64,000 nucleotides of DNA from the IMG/VR virus record IMGVR_UViG_3300037560_000207, positions 1 through 64,000 of that record; one strand, given 5' to 3'. Shown here in pieces: positions 59,049 to 64,000 of the stretch. The stretch's first letter is position 1. Every line of letters begins with the position of its first letter. A program made the translations under genes and the position numbers. Source of the DNA: a virus. The notes beneath the pieces were generated by a model. It did no database searches. It had not been told where the DNA came from and saw only the letters and a list, made by a program, of their open reading frames with translations.

Positions 59049-59504
59049 ATGAGAAAATTCAATGTCGGCGATGTGGTCTCATCAACCTCTCCTCCTTATC
59101 TAAACAATAGGAAAATAGTTTCGATAGACGATAGTTGTACTCCAATCCTCTGTTTCATTGAAGGCCGTGAGCCAATCGAAACGTCCCCGCCTCTGTCTTG
59201 TACAGAAAACAGTTTGGTACTCGTTGAAGAAGCACACGCACAACCAGGGGATACGATCGAAATAACATTTAATGAAGATGGATGGCTAGGGAAAAGATTC
59301 GTTGTGGTAGAGTCGGATCGTAAAGGTAGTGAACCGGGTGAGGCGTGGTTCTATGATGAACACAAAACCCTGGGGTACTTCATGTCTCACAACTACAAAA
59401 TAATAAGTCGTTCTGGAAAAGCCCCAAACAACAAAGCTAATAGAGACGTGGACACGTTTCTTAAAGAACAAAAAGATGATAATCTTCGTAGTGTTTTTGG
59501 ATAA
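59049..59504 (+). CDS. hypothetical protein, 151 aa
   Basis: MRKFNVGDVVSSTSPPYLNN, IVSIDDSCTPILCFIEGREP, then PGDTIEITFNEDGWLGKRFV: two successive SH3-like beta units. Basic helical end. Not recognised. Confidence 0.6.
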   Translation: MRKFNVGDVVSSTSPPYLNNRKIVSIDDSCTPILCFIEGREPIETSPPLSCTENSLVLVEEAHAQPGDTIEITFNEDGWLGKRFVVVESDRKGSEPGEAWFYDEHKTLGYFMSHNYKIISRSGKAPNNKANRDVDTFLKEQKDDNLRSVFG

Positions 59505-59520
59505 CTCACTAGAAATTAAA

Positions 59521-59667
59521 ATGATAATCAAAATAATTGTGCTAACTCTAGTAATTTGGATATTTTTGGAGCTTGGAGTAGTAAGACCAAGAATGAAGCC
59601 AATCTACGCATTCCTACTCATTCTAACTATATTTTCATCACTCTTATGTCTCATACAATGGAGATGA
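59521..59667 (+). CDS. small two-pass membrane protein, 48 aa
   Basis: IIKIIVLTLVIWIFLELGVV and IYAFLLILTIFSSLLCLIQW are two transmembrane helices. ATG at 59521. Holin-like size, but nothing else supports that role. Confidence 0.55.
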   Translation: MIIKIIVLTLVIWIFLELGVVRPRMKPIYAFLLILTIFSSLLCLIQWR

Positions 59668-59668
59668 A

Positions 59669-59851
59669 ATGATAACCGAAGTGTTTATACCAGCGGTAAA
59701 TTGGACCAGGCACCTAGTTGATGCAATTAGAAACGCTAAACCTGGGGAAACTACCAGGATCATAGTCCGTAGCCACGAAGAAAGGGAGCTAGGCTTACGG
59801 GCACACGCTCGAATGTGTCCCGAAAAAAACGTGGAGTTCGTTATACAATAG
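59669..59851 (+). CDS. hypothetical protein, 60 aa
   Basis: MITEVFIPAVNWTRHLVDAI, KPGETTRIIVRSHEERELGL. GGAGATGAA site directly upstream. Not recognised. The following 59852-60062 is gene-free. Confidence 0.58.
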   Translation: MITEVFIPAVNWTRHLVDAIRNAKPGETTRIIVRSHEERELGLRAHARMCPEKNVEFVIQ

Positions 59852-60062
59852 GTGTATTTCGCTTAACACTGCATCCTGATCGTCGGCTCCGAACCAGTTT
59901 GGCCTGTATATATGTTTTCAGTATACCCAAATGTCCCGTTGATATGGAAGACACGTATGCGAGATACCCGTGCTTCCTTGCTTAAAAATTGGTGTATATC
60001 TTTCTCGTAATCCCTACACTAACGTTTTTAAGATGTTAACGGGGCATCTGGATGTACTGAAT

Positions 60063-60076
60063 GCAAGACACAAAAG
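60063..60076 (+). repeat. 14-base repeat GCAAGACACAAAAG with ribosome site
   Basis: Immediately followed by GAGA so that the repeat and Shine-Dalgarno merge (ACACAAAAGGAGA). The copy at 60580-60593 does the same before the paralogous 60605 gene, and 56383 and 51653 are looser versions ahead of 56411 and 51677. Confidence 0.7.
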
Positions 60077-60086
60077 GAGAATATAG

Positions 60087-60296
60087 ATGAAAACGACAGT
60101 GAGTAATATTCAAGTGGGTGTTGGAGATGAAATCGCTATTTATGATAAGGCGTATAGAATTACATCAATAAAAGATGCCATCAAAGGTATAATGGTAATT
60201 GAAGATGGACATGTTGTAGAATCATCAACCATATACACGTTAGACCTGAGATTACCGGGATGGAGGTTTATACAATACTATATTAATCCGCAATAA
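60087..60296 (+). CDS. hypothetical protein, 69 aa (paralogue of 60605)
   Basis: MKTTVSNIQVGVGDEIAIYD, KAYRITSI, then EDGHVVES and LDLRLPGWRFIQ. The 60605 protein shares GDEI, DKAYRI, HGHFVDS and LDLRLSGWEF, so the two arose by duplication together with their leader repeat. Function unknown. Confidence 0.65.
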   Translation: MKTTVSNIQVGVGDEIAIYDKAYRITSIKDAIKGIMVIEDGHVVESSTIYTLDLRLPGWRFIQYYINPQ

Positions 60297-60364
60297 ACAA
60301 AACTGGGATTGGAACGGTGGGGTTTTGATCCACTCTTTTTTAGTAAAATTCACAGGGGAAAAAT

Positions 60365-60565
60365 ATGTTAGAATTTCGCAAAACAATGGATGATCGCGCA
60401 ATGGATGTCTACCGATGCGAACCACACGCTAAACAACAACATATTGGAAGTATTCAATGGCATCCAGATAAAGTCCCCAGATTTGTCTGGTGTGTAGGTA
60501 CTGCACTTGAAGTAACACTAGGGGAAATGAAAGAAATAATCGAAGCTTTTAAGACATACAGATAG
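60365..60565 (+). CDS. hypothetical protein, 66 aa
   Basis: MLEFRKTMDDRAMDVYRCEP, QQHIGSIQWHPDKVPRFVWC, helical end. AGGGGAAAAAT upstream. Not recognised. Confidence 0.6.
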   Translation: MLEFRKTMDDRAMDVYRCEPHAKQQHIGSIQWHPDKVPRFVWCVGTALEVTLGEMKEIIEAFKTYR

Positions 60566-60604
60566 ACAAAAACTGAGTTGCAAGACACAAAAAGGAGAGC
60601 GTAG

Positions 60605-60826
60605 GTGAAAACCACAGTAAAAGGTGGGGCAATGAAAGCGTGGTTGGAAGTAAGAGCTGGAGATGAGATAGGTATCGGTGATAAGGCGTATAGGATTATT
60701 GGGATAATTCCCGATTCTCACGTCATAAGTAGGCAGATAATTGAACACGGACATTTCGTTGACTCGGATACTCAACACGAATTAGACCTAAGATTATCTG
60801 GGTGGGAATTTCTGAAGAGACCCTAA
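60605..60826 (+). CDS. hypothetical protein, 73 aa (paralogue of 60087)
   Basis: GTG start after AAAAGGAGAGCGTAG. MKTTVKGGAMKAWLEVRAGD, DKAYRIIGI, HELDLRLSGWEFLKRP. Duplicate of the 60087 gene with a longer N-terminus. Confidence 0.63.
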   Translation: MKTTVKGGAMKAWLEVRAGDEIGIGDKAYRIIGIIPDSHVISRQIIEHGHFVDSDTQHELDLRLSGWEFLKRP

Positions 60827-60881
60827 CTCTCCACCTTAACTTATTCGTCTGGCTAATTCGGCATTATGAAGCAAAGTTGAA

Positions 60882-61058
60882 ATGACTTGGCCAAAATGGA
60901 ACGTGTTAGTTCATCAACAAAATAGAGCTACCCCATGCCGTATAGGAACTGTGAAAGCACGGAGTATGGGAGAAGCTATACGAAAGGGCAAACGACTTTC
61001 AAGGTCTTGGAAGGTATCCGGTCGTATTGAAATCGAACAAACCATCTTTCTCGGATAA
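60882..61058 (+). CDS. small basic protein, 58 aa
   Basis: MTWPKWNVLVHQQNRATPCR, KARSMGEAIRKGKRLSRSWK. Very basic; ribosome site weak (GAAGCAAAGTTGA). Not recognised. Confidence 0.5.
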   Translation: MTWPKWNVLVHQQNRATPCRIGTVKARSMGEAIRKGKRLSRSWKVSGRIEIEQTIFLG

Positions 61059-61063
61059 TACAA

Positions 61064-61120
61064 ATGATTAGACTTTTTATCTCAGCACTCATTATCGTTT
61101 GTGTTGGTGGTTGTCTGTAA
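61064..61120 (+). CDS. 18-aa lipoprotein-like peptide (possible)
   Basis: MIRLFISALIIVCVGGCL: a short basic start, hydrophobic core and a lipobox VGGC one residue before the end. Mature product would be a lipidated dipeptide. The size resembles tiny lysis lipoproteins, but there is no strong ribosome site, so treat as possible only. Confidence 0.35.
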   Translation: MIRLFISALIIVCVGGCL

Positions 61121-61133
61121 AGGGGTTGATACT

Positions 61134-61334
61134 ATGGCGCAGCAAGAATGGGACATACTGATTCACCTTGGAGATGAAGTCCCGCGTTACGTTGGGGCGA
61201 TGAAAGCGTGGGATGAGCAGGAGGCTAAAGAAAAGGGTACACGATTAGCAAATGGTCGGGGTTTGATTGGTCTTATCGAGATTCTATCTTCGGGGCCTGC
61301 AAGCAACACTGATGTAAACTATCATGTTTGGTAG
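61134..61334 (+). CDS. hypothetical protein, 66 aa
   Basis: MAQQEWDILIHLGDEVPRYV, GAMKAWDEQEAKEKGTRLAN. ATG at 61134 behind AAAGGGGTTGATACT. Resembles small phage proteins with an alternating strand-helix fold; no name. Confidence 0.6.
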   Translation: MAQQEWDILIHLGDEVPRYVGAMKAWDEQEAKEKGTRLANGRGLIGLIEILSSGPASNTDVNYHVW

Positions 61335-61343
61335 GGGAATATG

Positions 61344-61505
61344 ATGCCTAAAGAATTTTCAGTCAAAATGTTGGGGTTCATCAATAGCCTCGGGTACAAA
61401 GTTGTACGTCGTCGCTGGCACGGGTTTCTTATAATGTGGTTCTACCTCACTTCTTTCATCATTAGTGGGATTGCAGGTCATCTTCTATTTGGGAGTACAA
61501 AATGA
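61344..61505 (+). CDS. small membrane protein, 53 aa
   Basis: MPKEFSVKMLGFINSLGYKV, then a basic stop and helix (FLIMWFYLTSFIISGIAGHL). TGA overlaps the next ATG (ATGA). An ATG three bases upstream is equally possible. Confidence 0.55.
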   Translation: MPKEFSVKMLGFINSLGYKVVRRRWHGFLIMWFYLTSFIISGIAGHLLFGSTK

Positions 61506-61708
61506 GAAAATTTAATGACTCCCCTCTAACTGTCAGAAAAAGTCGAGAAAGCACATGTGACATATGTGAAAGGGTCGTGACAGAATACGCTGAACGAAAC
61601 AAACGATACGACGGCCTTTTCGTATGTCTCGAATGTGACACAATCATCAACAAGTTTCTTCAACTGAGCGGGTGTTGTGTTGTACGTATAGGGAAACGAA
61701 TAGCATAA
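61502..61708 (+). CDS. small zinc protein, 68 aa
   Basis: STCDICERVVTEYAERNKRY, GLFVCLECDTIINKFLQLSG. Same C-x2-C...C-x2-C...I-x-x-(F/Y)-L-x-(M/L)-(T/S)G layout as the 55951 protein. Stop overlaps the next start (TAATG). Confidence 0.65.
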   Translation: MRKFNDSPLTVRKSRESTCDICERVVTEYAERNKRYDGLFVCLECDTIINKFLQLSGCCVVRIGKRIA

Positions 61709-61956
61709 TGGAAATGTGTATTAGAATCGGATACGACTCAGAAAATGAAGAGTTTTATGTAGAGGCATACGGATCAAACTCCGAACATTTAGGGAGTCTC
61801 CATTTTAAGAAGTGGAGTCAAGTCCTCTGTTTCCTATGGATAGATTATACTAACCCCAAATCAGCCGAATCGTGGCTACGTCAAATATCTAGTGAGGAAG
61901 TAACAAACGAAGAAATGAAATACATAGTCTCTAAGTGGCCCAATCATCACCCCTAA
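61708..61956 (+). CDS. hypothetical protein, 82 aa
   Basis: MEMCIRIGYDSENEEFYVEA, then helical WLRQISSEEVTNEEMKYIVS. ATG chosen from the TAATG overlap. Not recognised. Confidence 0.6.
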   Translation: MEMCIRIGYDSENEEFYVEAYGSNSEHLGSLHFKKWSQVLCFLWIDYTNPKSAESWLRQISSEEVTNEEMKYIVSKWPNHHP

Positions 61957-61974
61957 GAAAAGGAGTAATAGATT

Positions 61975-62310
61975 ATGAATGAAAAAGGACAAATAGCGGA
62001 TGTAGCAAGAAATCACATCGCAGCAATTTTTGATGATCATCGAATAATTAACAGTGGAGACATCTATGCTGAGAAAATCCGCAAAATACCACTAGAAGTA
62101 TTACTTTCGCCGCCGCCGTCGAAAATAGAACCAAAAATAAAAACAACGCTTAGTTGGGCGGATGTGGTAGATCACATAGCAAAGGCTCTGCGAGAGGTGG
62201 CTGACGAGGATGATGTAATCCAGGCGTATGAGTCGATGTTTCCCGGTAGTGACTTGTCATATAATGGTGACAGTATGTTTACTCTGGAGTGTTGTATAGA
62301 TGATAACTAA
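61975..62310 (+). CDS. hypothetical protein, 111 aa
   Basis: MNEKGQIADVARNHIAAIFD, a PPPSK linker, then acidic helical WADVVDHIAKALREVADEDD. AAAGGAGTAATAGATT upstream. Not recognised. Confidence 0.62.
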   Translation: MNEKGQIADVARNHIAAIFDDHRIINSGDIYAEKIRKIPLEVLLSPPPSKIEPKIKTTLSWADVVDHIAKALREVADEDDVIQAYESMFPGSDLSYNGDSMFTLECCIDDN

Positions 62311-62433
62311 ATGTATTGGAAACCTCCGTGTCAGGGAGGATTCAAATTTCCGGCGGCTTATTACATGGAACTGGACAATTTCCCAGTGTATGGTGTGTCT
62401 TTACCACAACGATACTCTGGCATCATAAAATAA
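62311..62433 (+). CDS. small protein, 40 aa (alternative frame exists)
   Basis: MYWKPPCQGGFKFPAAYYME, LDNFPVYGVSLPQRYSGIIK, ATG directly after the previous stop. An overlapping frame from a TTG at 62316 to 62528 encodes a CPDCRGDLAW segment and could instead be the real gene. I cannot decide between them. Confidence 0.4.
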   Translation: MYWKPPCQGGFKFPAAYYMELDNFPVYGVSLPQRYSGIIK

Positions 62434-62585
62434 CAGATTCTTTGGAATCGCACTTCTTGTTTGAGTGTCCTGATTGTCGTGGGGACTTGGCGTGGTTACA
62501 AGCAAAGAAAAACGGTAAACTTTCATAAATTGGTGTATGGTAGTCTATATTAAGTCATCTTTAGTAAAGTGTAAAGGAGAGACAA

Positions 62586-62729
62586 ATGAGATGCCTTAGA
62601 AAGCTCTGGTGTGTCATTTGGGGGCATGACTTCATATCTTATATATACTCCGACGCAGATAGGAAGTGGTGGTGGACAGGAGCTTGCAGTAGGTGTGGCG
62701 CAACGGACGGAAGTAAAGTTGAACATTAG
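62586..62729 (+). CDS. small DUF1660-like zinc protein, 47 aa
   Basis: MRCLRKLWCVIWGHDFISYI, then WWWTGACSRCGATDGSKVEH: the C...GH...W...CxxC pattern of small prophage proteins, as in the 4410 gene. RBS AAAGGAGAGACAA. Confidence 0.65.
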   Translation: MRCLRKLWCVIWGHDFISYIYSDADRKWWWTGACSRCGATDGSKVEH

Positions 62730-62803
62730 ACGCAGAGCTGCAAATAGGAAATTCCAATAAGTCCAGTTTTCCAAGCGTTAGCCAGACAACAAAGGGGATA
62801 ATC

Positions 62804-62992
62804 ATGCAATTAGAGTGTATGTTCCGAAAGGACTTGTCTAAATTACCAAGTAATGAAGCTAGATTGAGGTTTTTAACGGAGGAAACGCATAACGCCAATC
62901 CTGAATCATGTTGGGGTAGGTTTGTAATAAATTTATGTAACAGGTTGGCTATCGAGATCATGATTTTTTGCTTGAGAAAGGATCGAGCATGA
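62804..62992 (+). CDS. hypothetical protein, 62 aa
   Basis: MQLECMFRKDLSKLPSNEAR, LRFLTEETHNANPESCWGRF, helical end. AAAGGGGATAATC upstream. TGA overlaps the next ATG. Confidence 0.6.
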   Translation: MQLECMFRKDLSKLPSNEARLRFLTEETHNANPESCWGRFVINLCNRLAIEIMIFCLRKDRA

Positions 62993-63423
62993 GTACAACG
63001 TATCACGCTGCCGCTATTGTTGGATGTAAGATCGATGGATCAAAGATTTTCTTCAATAAAGAAGTCAGAGCGTGTAAACATCTGATCCCGTCACAGACCC
63101 CTGGATTACCCCCTGAAAACGCGAAGTTTTGTTCAGAGTGTGGTAAAAAGGTGTGGTCAAAAGTAAGTACCTCAATTCCACAGTACGATGAAGAAGAGGA
63201 AACTCTCTGTGGATTTCGAGTGTTCTACGACGAAAATGATGATTGTGTCTTCGTTGCTGGGGAGTATACTGAAATCCCTAACGAATTAGAAGCGCTGCCA
63301 GAAATGCTCGATGCTGGTGCAGCAGGAGATACAGTTCGTAGAAATCTCAAAGCCACACTGAAGCCACTCGGGTTGTGGGACGAAAAACAATTCGGTATAT
63401 GGCTCGTTACGTGGTATTCTTAA
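62989..63423 (+). CDS. zinc-ribbon protein, 144 aa
   Basis: MSTTYHAAAIVGCKIDGSKI, RACKHLIP...AKFCSECGKKVW (one zinc ribbon, about 29-57), then an acidic beta domain with CGFRVFYDENDDCVFVAGEY and a helical end. Domain order resembles conserved phage hypothetical proteins; function unknown. Confidence 0.65.
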   Translation: MSTTYHAAAIVGCKIDGSKIFFNKEVRACKHLIPSQTPGLPPENAKFCSECGKKVWSKVSTSIPQYDEEEETLCGFRVFYDENDDCVFVAGEYTEIPNELEALPEMLDAGAAGDTVRRNLKATLKPLGLWDEKQFGIWLVTWYS

Positions 63424-63435
63424 AAGGAGTAAACA

Positions 63436-63819
63436 ATGTCCACCTGTTATTTTTACCTATTAAAAGAATGTGACTTTGAAACGAGAACGTTTCATATTCT
63501 TGACGTACTAACCATTGTAACAGGGCGGTTGGTGGCCCCAAGTAGGATGGATGCCGTATACGAAATCATAAATTGGATTACGCATGGCAATTTATACACA
63601 CATGAACTTCCAGGAGCATCAGACAAATGCAAACCGCAACTATTACGATGGTTCCCAGAATTGCAACCAACAATAGCCAGCGGCAAGTCACTAGATGAAT
63701 GTATGGAAAAGGCACAGACATGCCCGGATGCAGCTATCAAAATGTGGCTTACAGAGCTAAAAATGATGTTTCCCGACATTCGTGATACCTACGATGTTCC
63801 TCGTATCCTAGAGGATTAA
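63436..63819 (+). CDS. hypothetical protein, 127 aa
   Basis: MSTCYFYLLKECDFETRTFH, IVTGRLVAPSRMDAVYEIIN, HELPGASDKCKPQLLRWFPE, then helical. AAAAGGAGTAAACA upstream. Short conserved-looking protein, not recognised by name. The tRNA-Lys follows. Confidence 0.65.
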   Translation: MSTCYFYLLKECDFETRTFHILDVLTIVTGRLVAPSRMDAVYEIINWITHGNLYTHELPGASDKCKPQLLRWFPELQPTIASGKSLDECMEKAQTCPDAAIKMWLTELKMMFPDIRDTYDVPRILED

Positions 63820-63831
63820 ACGGTAATCTAT

Positions 63832-63905
63832 AGGTCGGTAGCTCAGTTAGGTAGAGCAGTTGATTTTTAATCAATTGGCCGTGAGTTCGATTCTCACCCG
63901 ACCTA
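63832..63905 (+). tRNA. tRNA-Lys (anticodon TTT)
   Basis: Acceptor AGGTCGG/CCGACCT plus A, D-arm GCTC/GAGC, anticodon stem GTTGA/TCAAT with loop TTTTTAA, T-arm GTGAG/CTCAC with TTCGATT. 74 bases, no encoded CCA. TTT suits the AT-rich codon use of the phage. Confidence 0.95.
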
Positions 63906-63953
63906 GTAAACCTATGGAGTAGTTGGTGTATAAGTCTTGGGAGGATAAGATTT

Positions 63954-64000
63954 ATGCACACCAAACTCAAAGGGAATATAGCAGAGGCATCGACAGTATT
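63954..64000 (+). CDS. partial gene, PDDEXK-like endonuclease start (tentative)
   Basis: ATG behind GGGAGGATAAG; only MHTKLKGNIAEASTV is in the window. The opening resembles PDDEXK-type nucleases that begin MxTKxKGDIAE, but this is too short to be sure. Confidence 0.4.
   Translation, partial: MHTKLKGNIAEASTV

Noticed and set aside
1-64000. Prophage or attachment-site signals
   Set aside because: No integrase, excisionase, repressor or flanking host genes; the tRNA half at 3.7 kb has no matching partner repeat in the window.

Overview
This window is 64 kb of a large, AT-rich, tailed double-stranded DNA phage genome (class Caudoviricetes). It shows a complete head-assembly core: terminase large subunit, portal, prohead protease/scaffold, decoration-like protein and major capsid protein. 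It also carries tail and fibre genes, several tRNAs, a tmRNA, nucleotide-metabolism genes and many homing endonucleases. There is no integrase, no lysogeny repressor and no ribosomal or chromosomal housekeeping block. The host cannot be named from the sequence; strong Shine-Dalgarno sites and sigma70-like promoters show only that it is a bacterium.

Layout. (1) 0-8 kb, minus strand: small accessory genes, a stand-alone asparaginyl-tRNA synthetase-like catalytic domain, a tRNA-Met, hypoxanthine phosphoribosyltransferase and an alanine-type tmRNA. (2) 8-37 kb, minus strand: the virion module. It contains a tube-like structural protein, a 1,586-residue mosaic fibre protein, connector-like proteins, capsid, portal and terminase, then GDP-mannose dehydratase, a glycosyltransferase, a small-terminase-like protein and a sigma-factor-like protein. 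Homing endonucleases are scattered through it, several with their own promoters. (3) 37.4-42 kb, plus strand: DNA methyltransferase-like, ClpP-like and MazG-like proteins with three more endonuclease genes, one broken. (4) 42-49.7 kb, minus strand: nucleotide, ATP-grasp, SMC-like ATPase, methyltransferase and Band-7-like genes and small zinc proteins. (5) 50-54.9 kb, plus strand: a more GC-rich tract with two unusual properties. A short motif, TTATCGGAC, recurs in one orientation through genes and spacers. A following stretch of about 2 kb is nearly gene-free and rich in nested hairpins, GNRA and UACG tetraloops and terminators. (6) 55-64 kb, plus strand: an array of small, tightly packed, mostly unrecognised genes with strong ribosome binding sites, two clear tRNAs (Met, Lys) and one tRNA-like gene with a greatly expanded anticodon arm.

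Regulation. Two promoter classes are visible. Genes in the left part are repeatedly preceded by a phage-type element (-35 ending AACA, exactly 17 bases, TATAAT). At four sites it is followed by a 5' hairpin whose stem changes compensatorily between copies. Plus-strand units in the right part start from ordinary sigma70 promoters. A reasonable reading is that the right part is expressed early by host polymerase and the left module later, perhaps with the phage sigma-like protein. The most promising unexplained systems are the TTATCGGAC motif field, the structured-RNA tract at 52.8-54.9 kb, the tRNA-like gene at 55.8 kb, and a 14-base repeat shared in opposite senses by leaders of the two arms.
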